From a virus: a stretch of 64,000 bases of DNA. The notes under the pieces were generated by a model. That model searched no databases. It saw only the letters and a program-made list of their open reading frames with translations, and had not been told where the DNA came from. Each line of letters opens with the position of its first letter. The first letter of the stretch is position 1. Shown here piece by piece: positions 22,810-31,629 of this stretch. A program made the translations under genes and the position numbers. The stretch is from positions 1 through 64,000 of IMG/VR virus record IMGVR_UViG_3300025913_000025; one strand, given 5' to 3'.

Positions 22810-24375
22810 ATGTCCACCGCAGATTTGCCGGTCGACGAAACCGAGATCCACGCTTCGGCCTGCGTCAAGGAGATCCCGCTGGGCGAGGGGAAGACGCGGC
22901 CGGCAGAACTCGCGGTCACCGACAATCAGGGCGGGATGGACCTTTACTTCCATGCCGGCCAGACGAAGGCATGGGATTCCGAGCGGCGATTCATCGCGAT
23001 CATCGCTGGCACGCAGAGCGGAAAAACCGTCTTCGGTCCCATCTGGCTCTGGCGCGAAATCCAGCGAAAAGGCCGCGGCGATTACCTGGTCGTCACGCCA
23101 ACGTTCACGCTGCTCGAACTGAAGGCACTCCCCGCGTTCAAGCGGTTCTTCGAAGCGCAGATGAAGCTTGGCGAGTACCTGAGCACCCCCGTGCGCCGGT
23201 TCAAATTCAGTGCTGACGGTGAGCGGATGATGTTCGGGTCTCACGACCCGCTCAATCCGACCGTGATCTACTTCGCCTATGCCGAGGACCCCGAATCGCT
23301 CGAGTCCATGACGGTCAAGGCGGCCTGGCTGGACGAGTGCGGCCAGAAGAAATTCAAGATCGGCTCCTGGGAGGCGATTCAGCGTCGGCTCGCGGTTCAC
23401 GAAGGCCGCGTTCTGATGACCACGACCCCCTACGACTTCGGTTGGCTGAAGCGAGAGGTCTTTGACCGCTACGAAGCCGGCGATCCGCTCTACGACGTGG
23501 TCCGGTTCAACTCGATATCGAACCCGGCATTCTCGAAGGCCGAATACGAACGCGCCCGCGCCACGATGCCGCCGTGGAAGTTCGCGCTGTTCTATCAGGG
23601 CCGGTTCATGCGCCCGGCTGGGCTGATCTACGATTGCTTCGAGACGAAGACGCACACCTGCAAGCGGTTCGTCATTCCCCCGCAGTGGGAGCGGTACATG
23701 GGCCTGGACTTCGGCGGCGCGAACACTGCCGCCGTGTTCTTGGCAGCCAAGCCCTACACGTCGAAACTGTATCTCTACCGGATATACAAGGCAGGCGGGA
23801 GAACGGCCGTCGAGCATTCCTATCACATGACGCTCGGAGAACCCGAAATCGCGCTTGCCGTGGGCGGGGCGCGTGCGGAGGGTCAGTGGCGCCAGGAGTT
23901 CAGGGCGGGAGGGAAGATCGAGACGCCCGAGGGCAAGACCGTGAGTGTCCCGGGCATGCTGGTTCGCCGGCCGTTGATCACCGAAGTCAACCTTGGAATC
24001 GACAGGGTTTACGGGACGATCAAGCGTGATGAACTGATCGTCTTCGATGACCTGGAAGGATTCATTGACGAGATCGAGGAATACTCCTGGGAGATCAACG
24101 CCAACCAGGAACCGACCGGAGATATCGAAGACAAGGGTAAATACCATTTTTTAGACAGCACCAGATATGTTATTGGGTACATTCGTGGCCCTCTCTTCCG
24201 GGACGACATCCCCGAGGAACCGAAGGCCAAGATCGCTCGGATGAAGGCGGAGAAGGAAGCCGAGAAGATCACGGCCGAGAACGAAGAGAAGGCGTTCCGG
24301 GCGCATGCGGATGCGGAAGACAAGAAGGCGCAGCAGAACCCGTTCGATCCTCGCTGGTGGCAAGGGGGCTGGTAA
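22810..24375 (+). CDS. terL: Terminase large subunit
   Basis: 521 residues from ATG 22810 (GAGGCGAG upstream). The ATPase motor has Walker A GTQSGKT at 67-73, Walker B AAWLDE at 171-176 and coupling motif MTTTPY near 203-208. The C-terminal RNase H-like nuclease begins with MGLDFGGANTAAV (Asp300). It cuts concatemeric DNA and pumps it into the prohead. The end is a long charged helix (MKAEKEAEKITAENEEKAFR). This is the start of the packaging module; the portal follows 2.4 kb later, after small genes and a TnpB element. Confidence 0.92.
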   Translation: MSTADLPVDETEIHASACVKEIPLGEGKTRPAELAVTDNQGGMDLYFHAGQTKAWDSERRFIAIIAGTQSGKTVFGPIWLWREIQRKGRGDYLVVTPTFTLLELKALPAFKRFFEAQMKLGEYLSTPVRRFKFSADGERMMFGSHDPLNPTVIYFAYAEDPESLESMTVKAAWLDECGQKKFKIGSWEAIQRRLAVHEGRVLMTTTPYDFGWLKREVFDRYEAGDPLYDVVRFNSISNPAFSKAEYERARATMPPWKFALFYQGRFMRPAGLIYDCFETKTHTCKRFVIPPQWERYMGLDFGGANTAAVFLAAKPYTSKLYLYRIYKAGGRTAVEHSYHMTLGEPEIALAVGGARAEGQWRQEFRAGGKIETPEGKTVSVPGMLVRRPLITEVNLGIDRVYGTIKRDELIVFDDLEGFIDEIEEYSWEINANQEPTGDIEDKGKYHFLDSTRYVIGYIRGPLFRDDIPEEPKAKIARMKAEKEAEKITAENEEKAFRAHADAEDKKAQQNPFDPRWWQGGW

Positions 24376-24677
24376 TGAGACTTGTCGACCTTGATCCGCG
24401 ATGGGCCTGTGACGCCGATATCGTCGTCGATGGAGTCAAGAAACATTTCGAGGGCCGACACGGGATGGCGGTTACGTTCGATTGCCCGCACTGTCGAGCA
24501 ATCCGACTCGCCGTCTGGTTTGTGAATCCGATTGACGGCGGTCCGCCGACTGATGATGCCGACCATCTTTGGACGCGAATTGGAGACACATTCGATTCGC
24601 TCACATTGTCGCCATCGATCGACGCCTCGACGCATGGACATTGGCATGGATTTATTCGCAATGGCCAGATTTCTTGA
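24375..24677 (+). CDS. DUF6527-like zinc protein, copy 1
   Basis: 100 residues from ATG 24375, sharing TAATG with the terminase stop (AGGGGG upstream). VTFDCPHCRAIRLAVW, LTLSPSIDAS and GHWHGFIRNGQI match the family plan of a metal-binding CPxC, an LSPSI turn and WHGF-NG. Paralogue of the next gene. Role unknown. Confidence 0.65.
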   Translation: MRLVDLDPRWACDADIVVDGVKKHFEGRHGMAVTFDCPHCRAIRLAVWFVNPIDGGPPTDDADHLWTRIGDTFDSLTLSPSIDASTHGHWHGFIRNGQIS

Positions 24678-24690
24678 CTAAGGAGATCCC

Positions 24691-25032
24691 ATGGATTCCC
24701 CGCCTACAGGCGTTCCGATCACATTCGTCCCGTCCGTCATCGATTGGGACGGCCATTTCGACGAGCAAGGCCGACAAGACAGATTGGATCTCGCTCCAGG
24801 ATCAGCGAACTGGGTCAACGACCAGTCCGATAAAGTGGGCGCATTGTTGTTTGTCTGCCCCTGCGGTTGCGGGAAAACGCACGCGATCAACGTTTCGATC
24901 GGACCGAAGCAGGAACATTCCTGGGCGTGGAATGGCGATACTCTCAAGCCGTCTCTTACTCCAAGCATTCAGTGTCTCAGCAAGTGCCGGTGGCACGGCT
25001 ATTTGACGGATGGCGCGTTCGTGCCGTGCTGA
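24691..25032 (+). CDS. DUF6527-like zinc protein, copy 2
   Basis: 113 residues. LLFVCPCGCGKTHAINVSIG, WAWNGDTLKPSLTPSIQCLS and CRWHGYLTDGAFVPC are the classic DUF6527 pattern. The four-cysteine arrangement and His probably bind zinc. AGGAGATCCC precedes the ATG. Role unknown. Confidence 0.75.
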   Translation: MDSPPTGVPITFVPSVIDWDGHFDEQGRQDRLDLAPGSANWVNDQSDKVGALLFVCPCGCGKTHAINVSIGPKQEHSWAWNGDTLKPSLTPSIQCLSKCRWHGYLTDGAFVPC

Positions 25033-25062
25033 CCTGTCGCTTGCGCGGTCACGAAGTCCGCG

Positions 25063-25344
25063 ATGAACCGAAAGGTGAACACTTTGAACATCAAAATGAC
25101 GCCGATCGTCCGTTCCTCGAACATCCTGGCGGCCGGTTATGACGAGACAACCGGGACGCTCCGTATCGCTTTTGAATCGGGTGGGAGTTACGATTACAGA
25201 AACGTCACGAAAATCATGTTTGAACAGTTGTTGAGAGCACCGAGCGTTGGACGTTTCTTTCACTCGAATATAAAGGGAAAGTTCCCTACGCGGATGGTAC
25301 CCGCTTCGCCGAGTTCGTCTGGGAATGAAGAACAGACGAGTTAG
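25063..25344 (+). CDS. KTSC domain protein
   Basis: 93 residues. SSNILAAGYDETTGTLRIAF, SGGSYDYRNV and LLRAPSVGRFFHSNIKGKFP are the KTSC domain, a small beta-rich domain fused to or near nucleic-acid enzymes, function unproven. The start is uncertain: ATG 25063, GTG 25072 or ATG 25096. A second, N-terminally lost KTSC end lies 1.3 kb downstream beyond the TnpB gene. TAG stop. Confidence 0.75.
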   Translation: MNRKVNTLNIKMTPIVRSSNILAAGYDETTGTLRIAFESGGSYDYRNVTKIMFEQLLRAPSVGRFFHSNIKGKFPTRMVPASPSSSGNEEQTS

Positions 25345-25354
25345 AGATTAAGTC

Positions 25355-25382
25355 TTGCGTTTGTTGTGCAATTCGATAGAAT
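25355..25382 (+). promoter_or_regulatory. tnpB promoter, probably giving a leaderless mRNA
   Basis: TTGCGT, a 16-base spacer, TAGAAT. The -10 ends 7 bases before the tnpB ATG at 25389, so transcription should begin at or very near the start codon. Confidence 0.55.
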
Positions 25383-25388
25383 GTCGAG

Positions 25389-26594
25389 ATGGCTTATCGC
25401 ACGATAAAAATCGAATGGCTACCCAAATCTGAAAAGCAATGGAAGGCCTATACAGGAGCAAGAGTCGAGGCTGCGCGGCTCTGGTCGTGGCTCGTGGAAC
25501 GGCACGCGGAAATACGCCAGCGCAAATCGTCATGGCCGAGCAAAGCAGAAATACAAAAAGAGATCAAAGGTTTGTTCCCAGGCTTACATTCTCAATCAGC
25601 GCAACAGACTGTTGCTGATTTCTGCGAATCGATCACATCAGCGGAAACGCTTCGCAAAAACGGCAAGTCGTATACGTATCCGCATGTCAAGCCACGCTAC
25701 CGGCAGGTAATCTTCACGAACCAAGGTGCTAGAGTTCGCGACAAAACCTTGCTTCTGCCGTGCGGAGTTAACGGAACCCTCGAGATTAAAATTCCTACTC
25801 GCGTCGAGCTATGTGGGCGCATGTTAGAAGTTCGTCTTAATTACGGATCAGTAGAGATCGTTTCTAAAGTGGATGAAGTGAAACTGACTGATGGGCCAAC
25901 GATCGGAATCGACATCGGAATCAATACTCTACTTGCGGCGACAGATGGAGACAAGGCAGTTTTGGTGAGCGGTCGCGAAGTAAAAGCGGCGACGCAGTTA
26001 AGGAACAAACTGTGCGCCGAGATCAACTCAAAGCAGTCGGCGAAAACCAAAGGTTCGCGCCGATACAAGAAGCTTCAGCGGCGAAAGATGCGCGTGTTGA
26101 CGAAAACCGCAAATAAGATTCACGATTTATGTCACAAGGCAACACGGAAGATCGCTGATTCATTTCCGAATGCGAAAGCTTATGTTGGTAAGCCGTTCAA
26201 TGACGCATGTCAAAGCACTAATAAAAAGCAAGCACAAATGGTGTCTGTTGCTTGCAATCGTAAATTGATTGCGATGCTTAATTGTAAGTTGGCGATCGCA
26301 ATTGAGGTGGATGAAGCGTACACGTCACAAACCTGTCCTTCTTGCGGATCTCGGTCCAAGCACGGACGGGTCTATCGCTGTCGATGCGGATGTAAAGCGC
26401 CCCGAGATTTAGTAGGGTGCCTCAACATCCGTGCGATCGGCATCGACGGCGCGATGCGCCCAGGCATTCATATCCCAACCGAGATCCAGTTCGCGCACCC
26501 ATCCAAGTATCCCGGTGTAAACCGGGTAGATCCCTCGGACACAGGGCAAGTTGCTCGGGAGCAATCCCGAGAAGCCACTAGACGCAAATCCTAG
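25389..26594 (+). mobile_element. tnpB: TnpB RNA-guided nuclease of an IS605/IS1341-type element, no tnpA
   Basis: 401 residues. RuvC-I is GIDIGINTLLAATD (Asp175). RuvC-III is APRDLVGCLNI (Asp340). The zinc ribbon is CPSC (316-319) with CRCGC (331-335). The usual RuvC-II Glu strand is replaced by AYVGKPFNDACQ; acidic residues lie instead in IEVDEAYTSQTC (Glu306/Glu309), as in TnpBs described with rearranged catalytic sites. TnpB cuts DNA guided by an RNA from the element's right end. The gene is clearly more AT-rich than its neighbours, indicating recent arrival. No transposase is adjacent. Confidence 0.9.
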
Positions 26595-26640
26595 CGGCGT
26601 GTCACGATTACTCCAATGTCCCCAAGGCTTTGTACTCACA
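26505..26640 (+). ncRNA. Candidate omega (right-end) RNA of the TnpB element
   Basis: Three hairpins lie at and beyond the 3' end of tnpB. CCCGGT-GTAA-ACCGGG is at 26511-26526 and CTCGGGA-GCAA-TCCCGAG at 26554-26571, both with GNRA loops. An 8-bp stem with one mismatch at 26574-26598 contains the tnpB stop. In known systems the guide RNA overlaps the tnpB 3' end and finishes with the flanking sequence as guide. Here the guide would begin near 26640 in the KTSC remnant. Ends are approximate. Confidence 0.6.
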
Positions 26641-26641
26641 A

Positions 26642-26767
26642 TTGTTGACCGCACCGAGCGTTGGACGGTTCTTCCACACGACCATCAAGGGGAAGTTCCG
26701 AACCCGCCCGGTACCTGCGCCGACGAGGCCGTCGCCAGAACCCGAGAATCCAGAATCCGAGGAATAA
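26642..26767 (+). pseudogene. KTSC domain remnant downstream of tnpB
   Basis: Translates as LLTAPSVGRFFHTTIKGKF and a Pro-rich end to TAA. It aligns with the C-terminal part of the intact KTSC protein at 25063-25344, but has no start or N-terminal two thirds. The homology begins right where the element's right end should be. It looks like the stump of a second KTSC gene cut by the insertion or by later recombination. Confidence 0.75.
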
Positions 26768-26771
26768 TCCG

Positions 26772-29222
26772 ATGCCGCCGACCGCCAAGCTCAACGCCTC
26801 GAGAATGAAACGGACGTTGGGCCAGCGTCAGAAGTACAGGGCGGCGCCTGGAGAGGAGAAGCGGCCGGGATACTGGGGCGGGACCGGGATCCAGGCCGGA
26901 ACACTGTTTTCAGACCGCGACCGGACGCGACGGTCCCCATCCCCGCCCGAGGTCGTCGAACTCTATCGCTCGCTCGTCTACACCTGCACGCGGATCAATT
27001 ACAACGCGTTCAGCGAGCAGCAGCTCCGGCTTTACCGGACGACCAAGCGCGGACAGTCGAAGGGTCATCTCAAGAGCTGGCAAGTCGATTCCGTGCCGCG
27101 CAAGCAAATCGAATACATGCGCAAGTCCGGTCACATCGCGAATGAAATGAAGGGGGTCCAGGAGATCGAGGAGATCGTTGACCTGGACTTCCCGCTCCTC
27201 CGGGCCGTGACGGACGTCAACAAGCAATGGGACCATACCGCTCTGATGCGGTACACGTCGGCCTGTCTGGACCTGTTCGGCCGTTCCCATTGGTGGATGG
27301 AGTCTTACACCGGGGCGCGGACTGACAACGTCTGGCCGCTCCTCACTCAGTTCGTTTACCCCTGGCGCGACGGCGAGAAGTATTCGCTGATCGACTACTT
27401 CTCCTACGGAGCGATGCGACTACCCTACGACGACGTCATGGAGGTCCGCGACGTCGCCATGCGCGACCCCTACGCCCTGGGAGTCGCGCCCGCCGAGGCC
27501 GCGTTCGCGCACAGCGACCTGTTCGATATGTTCATCTCGTATGAACGGAACGTCTTCGAGCAAGGTGCCGCGCCGAAGATGCTCGTGTTCAACAAGGATC
27601 CCGAGATGCCGATGGGGCGCGTCGAGCGCGAGCGACTCCAGCGAGACATCAACTATGGGCTGGTCCGTGGCCAGCAGGGAATTGCCTGGGTCGTGGATGG
27701 CAACCTCGACGTCAAGCCGATGAGCTTCCTTCCGGAAGGCATGGCGAAGCTGGGAATCGGTGCCGAATCCCTGGCGCGGGTGGCGAACGCGTTCCTTGTC
27801 CCCGTATCGTTCCTAGACATCACCACATCGAACCGATCGACGTCCGAGAGCGACCGAAAGCTTCACGCCGAAATCTGCATCAGTCCGCGCTGCGCCCTTG
27901 TCGGGTCGGCATTCACGAAATGGACCCGGAAGCGCGGCAAGATGATCGACGAATCGCTCAAGGCACGCGGCTCGAGCGTCACCAGCAATCACAACCGCCT
28001 GCTCTGGATGTTCGATAACCCGGTTCCCGAGGACCAGGAGCGGCATCAGAAGGTGATCGATATGCAGCTCGCGCGCGGCCAGCGCACGATCAACCAGATC
28101 AATGCCGAGGAAGGACTTCCGGCCGTCGAATGGGGCAACGAACCCTGGTTTAACATGAACCTCATTCAGCCGTCCGTGGCCGAGGAACAGCGCCAGTGGT
28201 CGCGTCAGCAGCAGGAAACGAAGCTCGCTATGACTGCCGCGCAGCCAGCCGCTCCCGGCAAGCCGGGAAAGAAGCCGGGCCGGAGTGGTGGCACGGACGC
28301 GGCGGACGGGACTCCCGGGGCGGCCACGCCGGCACTTCCGAAACCGGCTCCCGATGAATACGAGGATCCCGGGCAGGAGGTCGTCATCCCGAACGCCGGC
28401 ACGAGCAAGCCGAAGGCGGGAGATGGTCACTACGCGAAGCTCTCGGCGAAGCGCGCGGCGCGAAAGCCGCATTGGGCGGATGAATGGGACCTGGCCGAGT
28501 CCCTGCTTCGCGCGGCTCTGCTCGAGATGGGCCTGGGCGCGGAGGAATCCTACGAGGACGTCGTGATGACCCCGAAGGAGCGGATCGACGCTTTGCACGT
28601 TCTCCGGATCCAGTGTGCCGACGCAATGCGCAAGATGGCCGAGCGGACGAACGCCGAACTCGAGGAGCAAGAGGAGACCATCGGCAAAGCGCTCGGCTCG
28701 AAAGCCAAGGAGGTCGTGGACCGATTCTTCAAGAGCGCACGCCGGTTCGTTCGCGCAACTGCGGTCGCGTCTGCCCTGCTCGTCTTCGGTCCGGGAGAGG
28801 CTTCCGACGCCGAGGTCAAGGCGATCGAGAAAGCACAGACGGTCCAAGAGGCCTATCTCGACGGGTTCCGACGTCGTGTGTACGATGGCGACGGCACGCT
28901 TTCGGGTCAGTTTGTGTCGAACGCCGAGATGTATGGACGGGCGGTTTGGGGAACGGGCGCCAACATGCTCCGCGACGTGGCGATTGATAAAGATGTGTTC
29001 ACTGAAGAGATGCGAGAGCACGTTGGAGACGATGTTCCGTGTGATACGTGTGTTGAGCAAGTCGATCTCGGCTGGCAACCCATCGGCACTCTCTTGTCCA
29101 TCGGGGACTCAGAATGCTGCAACGGATGTCACTGCATGTATGTGTTCCGCGACGTTGACGGTACAGAATGGACCGCAGGCCGAGGACCGCTCGAGGAGAT
29201 TGCCTTCGGCGTGACGGGATGA
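26772..29222 (+). CDS. Portal protein fused to a MuF-like minor head domain
   Basis: 816 residues from ATG 26772 (GAGGA upstream). Residues 30-480 are an HK97-type portal: a clip and stem region around VELYRSLVYTCTRINYNAFS, LPYDDVMEVRDV, and a crown with VPVSFLDITTSNRSTSESDR. A Pro/Gly/Ala-rich linker follows (about 490-580). The C-terminal 230 residues are helical and end in CDTCVEQVDLGWQPIGTL and CCNGCHCMYVFRD, the cysteine-rich end of Mu gpF-type minor head proteins. The portal forms the ring at the packaging vertex; MuF proteins sit inside the head. Fusion of the two is known but uncommon. Confidence 0.85.
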   Translation: MPPTAKLNASRMKRTLGQRQKYRAAPGEEKRPGYWGGTGIQAGTLFSDRDRTRRSPSPPEVVELYRSLVYTCTRINYNAFSEQQLRLYRTTKRGQSKGHLKSWQVDSVPRKQIEYMRKSGHIANEMKGVQEIEEIVDLDFPLLRAVTDVNKQWDHTALMRYTSACLDLFGRSHWWMESYTGARTDNVWPLLTQFVYPWRDGEKYSLIDYFSYGAMRLPYDDVMEVRDVAMRDPYALGVAPAEAAFAHSDLFDMFISYERNVFEQGAAPKMLVFNKDPEMPMGRVERERLQRDINYGLVRGQQGIAWVVDGNLDVKPMSFLPEGMAKLGIGAESLARVANAFLVPVSFLDITTSNRSTSESDRKLHAEICISPRCALVGSAFTKWTRKRGKMIDESLKARGSSVTSNHNRLLWMFDNPVPEDQERHQKVIDMQLARGQRTINQINAEEGLPAVEWGNEPWFNMNLIQPSVAEEQRQWSRQQQETKLAMTAAQPAAPGKPGKKPGRSGGTDAADGTPGAATPALPKPAPDEYEDPGQEVVIPNAGTSKPKAGDGHYAKLSAKRAARKPHWADEWDLAESLLRAALLEMGLGAEESYEDVVMTPKERIDALHVLRIQCADAMRKMAERTNAELEEQEETIGKALGSKAKEVVDRFFKSARRFVRATAVASALLVFGPGEASDAEVKAIEKAQTVQEAYLDGFRRRVYDGDGTLSGQFVSNAEMYGRAVWGTGANMLRDVAIDKDVFTEEMREHVGDDVPCDTCVEQVDLGWQPIGTLLSIGDSECCNGCHCMYVFRDVDGTEWTAGRGPLEEIAFGVTG

Positions 29223-29251
29223 TGGCGGATTTCTTCCTTCGGAGATCGAGA

Positions 29252-29602
29252 ATGGCGAGCGTGCGGACGGACGCAGAACTGATCGAGGAACTCCGGGCGG
29301 CTCTCGTGAGCATCGGCCGAATGCACGAGTTCGGCCTGAGCCGCGAGTATGGTTCGCCGTCGCATCGTGGCTACCACGACGGAATGGCCCGTTGCGCTCG
29401 ATACTGCGTGAAGCGGATCGACGCCTGGCCGAACGATTACCAAGAGCCCATCCATCCGTTTAAGCTCCTCGCGTCCTGTGATGGAATCGAACCTGAGCAA
29501 CCCCTGATCAGTGGCCGTCACTTCATGATCGGGATCTCGATCGCGGGACTCATTACCTTCATTCTGGGGATCGTCACGGGGATCTTCGGATGTGCGCGAT
29601 GA
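29252..29602 (+). CDS. Tail-anchored small membrane protein
   Basis: 116 residues from ATG 29252 (CTTCCTTCGGAGATCGAGA upstream, the leader motif joined to the ribosome site). A soluble helical part is followed by one C-terminal span (GISIAGLITFILGIVTGIFG). Unrecognised. ATGA overlap with the next gene. Confidence 0.6.
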   Translation: MASVRTDAELIEELRAALVSIGRMHEFGLSREYGSPSHRGYHDGMARCARYCVKRIDAWPNDYQEPIHPFKLLASCDGIEPEQPLISGRHFMIGISIAGLITFILGIVTGIFGCAR

Positions 29603-29856
29603 ATGCCTCGGATTCGCCTGGCGAAGAGGGCCGGTACTTCGAGAATCAGCTCACCTGGCGTTTCTTGTATCGTGCCGGTGAAAAGGTGCTGAACCCAGTC
29701 TTCCTACCGGTTGTGCTTCGGGCCTATTCGATCACTGGTGACCAAGAAGCCGACGAGCAAGTTGCCGCCGAGTGCCGTGAGGCGAATCAAGTCGAGTTAG
29801 AACGAGTGCGTCTTGAGTTTGATCGAATAAACAAAGCGAGCGAAGAGAATGCCTAA
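29599..29856 (+). CDS. Small hypothetical protein
   Basis: 85 residues from ATG 29599, chosen for the ATGA overlap with the upstream stop; ATG 29590 is in frame too. A hydrophobic middle and a charged helical end (EVRxxxEFDRIN-like). Unrecognised. Confidence 0.55.
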   Translation: MNASDSPGEEGRYFENQLTWRFLYRAGEKVLNPVFLPVVLRAYSITGDQEADEQVAAECREANQVELERVRLEFDRINKASEENA

Positions 29857-30088
29857 CTGGGAATACAAACGCATCATCATCACTCCAGCGTCCGCAGAGG
29901 CCACGTTCAACGAACTGGGCGCGGTCGGCTGGGAACTGGTCGCGGTCGAGGGCGAATCGGTGCGCACGGTGCCGATTGCGACGTTCAAGCGGGAGACCGG
30001 TGTTCCGGTCGAACCGGTGCCGACTGAGGTTGAGCAGGCGATAGAGATGCTCGTCAGCGACGACGTTCCCAAGAAAGATGAGCCGTGA
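29849..30088 (+). CDS. DUF4177-like small protein
   Basis: 79 residues. WEYKRIIITPASAEATFNEL then GAVGWELVAVEG is the DUF4177 pattern (W-EYK, LNELG-GWELV), a small alpha/beta domain common in phages and bacteria, function unknown. Overlaps both neighbours. Confidence 0.75.
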   Translation: MPNWEYKRIIITPASAEATFNELGAVGWELVAVEGESVRTVPIATFKRETGVPVEPVPTEVEQAIEMLVSDDVPKKDEP

Positions 30089-30585
30089 GCGGCGCTCTGA
30101 ATTTCAGCGGATTCATGATCTGGAACGGCCCGGCGCTTGTGAAGGCGAAGCGGGATGAACTGGAAATGCGCATGAGGCGAGCGGGGGAACGCGCGGTTGC
30201 GATGGCGAAGAGGCTTGCGCCCGTGGACACTGGTCGGCTAAAACGCGGAATAGTGTACCACTATAACCAGGCAAGAAATGAACTATTGATCGTATCAGAC
30301 AGTCCATATGGGATATTTCAAGAGTATGGGACGGTTCATTTCAAAGCCCATCCTCACATCAGGCCAGCGCTTGTTTGCCTGGATCGCGAGTTCCCAGGCC
30401 TGAACATCGGCGCGGCGTTTTACCACGCTACGGAACTGAAATCGAGCGTCGCAACCCCCAGGACTGCGGCGCACCATTATCACCAGGCCTACAACCGCGC
30501 CTATAGCGCACGGTTCAATCGAGGCGGCGCAGGAAGAGCGCGGAGCTATATCCGTTCTCAACGTGGAGACTATGAAGGCGCATGA
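30085..30585 (+). CDS. HK97 gp10-like head-tail/tail protein
   Basis: 166 residues. A helix with MAKRLAPVDTGRLKRGI, then LIVSDSPYGIFQEYGT and HPHIRPALVCLD, is the conserved core of gp10-like proteins (APVDTG-L, YG-xxEyGT, PHIRPA). They act at the head-tail junction or in tail completion. The C-terminal 55 residues are His/Arg/Tyr-rich. GTG start overlapping the previous stop. Confidence 0.8.
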   Translation: MSGALNFSGFMIWNGPALVKAKRDELEMRMRRAGERAVAMAKRLAPVDTGRLKRGIVYHYNQARNELLIVSDSPYGIFQEYGTVHFKAHPHIRPALVCLDREFPGLNIGAAFYHATELKSSVATPRTAAHHYHQAYNRAYSARFNRGGAGRARSYIRSQRGDYEGA

Positions 30586-30947
30586 GTTCCATACGCGACA
30601 AGACCTGCGGCGAGTGCGACCATTCACGGCCACTCAGCACAGAGGAAGTCATTTGCGGCAACGTTCCGCCGCGCGCCGAGATTTACGGCACGATCACCGA
30701 GAAGAATGGCGCGATCCGACCGCTTCTCACAACGATCCGCCCGATCATGGCGATCGACGAACCCTGCTGCGCGGATTTCATCCCGATCACGAACGAGACG
30801 ATTCCAGCGCCGGCCCCGATCCGGAAGCGCGCCAACATCTGCATCGAACCCGGCTGCGTCTGCAAGAAGGAGGAAGGCAGCGACTACTGCGCGGATCACG
30901 AACCGGAAGACGCCGAGATTCCCGAGGATCCGTGCCCTGAGGCCTGA
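30582..30947 (+). CDS. Cysteine-rich hypothetical protein
   Basis: 121 residues. CGEC at the N-terminus, CCADF in the middle and CIEPGCVCKKEEGSDYCADH near the end suggest one or two metal sites. The last 15 residues are acidic. Unrecognised. Confidence 0.6.
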   Translation: MSSIRDKTCGECDHSRPLSTEEVICGNVPPRAEIYGTITEKNGAIRPLLTTIRPIMAIDEPCCADFIPITNETIPAPAPIRKRANICIEPGCVCKKEEGSDYCADHEPEDAEIPEDPCPEA

Positions 30948-30987
30948 GTGAATATCAACGAGCGAGGTTTACATTCGGAGCGACATC

Positions 30988-31596
30988 ATGAACGAGAATC
31001 GACGCCAGTTCCTCACCACCGTTGTTTCAGCCAGCGCGCTCGGAGTCCTTGGTATCGCGCCGAGCTTCGGCGCGATTTCATCGAGCACGAGCGACGACGC
31101 GGCCGAGAAGTATCTCGAGGGCGAGCTCCGCAAGTTCGATGAACTGCGAGTCGCGCCGTCGCAAAGTCGAACGTTCAAGTACATCCGTGAGAACGATTTC
31201 CACGGAAACTACGGGACCAGTTACGGAGGTCGCATCGTCGCGCTCGAAAAAGGGCGCTACTACGAGGTCGTGCGACCGACACTGGTGAGAACCGAGGAAT
31301 GCCAGAGAGGCGCGAACATGGTGCTTCGCGGGTTCCTCGACGGCAAGCCGTGGATGCGGTGGCTGGACGATCTCGACAAGTGCATCATCGAGAAGTTCCG
31401 TCCGGTTTTGGGAACGCCGAGGCCAGCGACGTTGTGCATGCTGCATCTGGCGGGCATCACTGGCATCGCCGTCACGTACAACAATTTCACCTGTGCGGAC
31501 AAGAACACGTTCACGATGACTCCGTTGCGGATTCCCGATCATTGCACGATCGTTTCTCGCGGATTCGCGACCGAATTCGTGAATCCGGTCAAATAG
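30988..31596 (+). CDS. Protein with a twin-arginine signal, probably exported
   Basis: 202 residues. NENRRQFLTTVVSASALGVL then GIAPSFGA is a textbook Tat signal (RRQFL, moderately hydrophobic core, A-x-A-like site near residue 29). The mature part is a mixed fold with a CADKNTFTMTPL segment and is unrecognised. Phage-encoded Tat substrates are rare; it may act in the periplasm or envelope, for example in superinfection exclusion. GGAG precedes the ATG. A second such protein lies at 41717. Confidence 0.7.
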   Translation: MNENRRQFLTTVVSASALGVLGIAPSFGAISSSTSDDAAEKYLEGELRKFDELRVAPSQSRTFKYIRENDFHGNYGTSYGGRIVALEKGRYYEVVRPTLVRTEECQRGANMVLRGFLDGKPWMRWLDDLDKCIIEKFRPVLGTPRPATLCMLHLAGITGIAVTYNNFTCADKNTFTMTPLRIPDHCTIVSRGFATEFVNPVK

Positions 31597-31629
31597 ACAA
31601 ATGCTCCCCTTCCTTCCGAAAGGCCCCGA

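Noticed and set aside
22681-24147. 488-codon frame antisense to the terminase
   Set aside because: Terminase motifs on the plus strand are unambiguous and the antisense frame is unlike protein.
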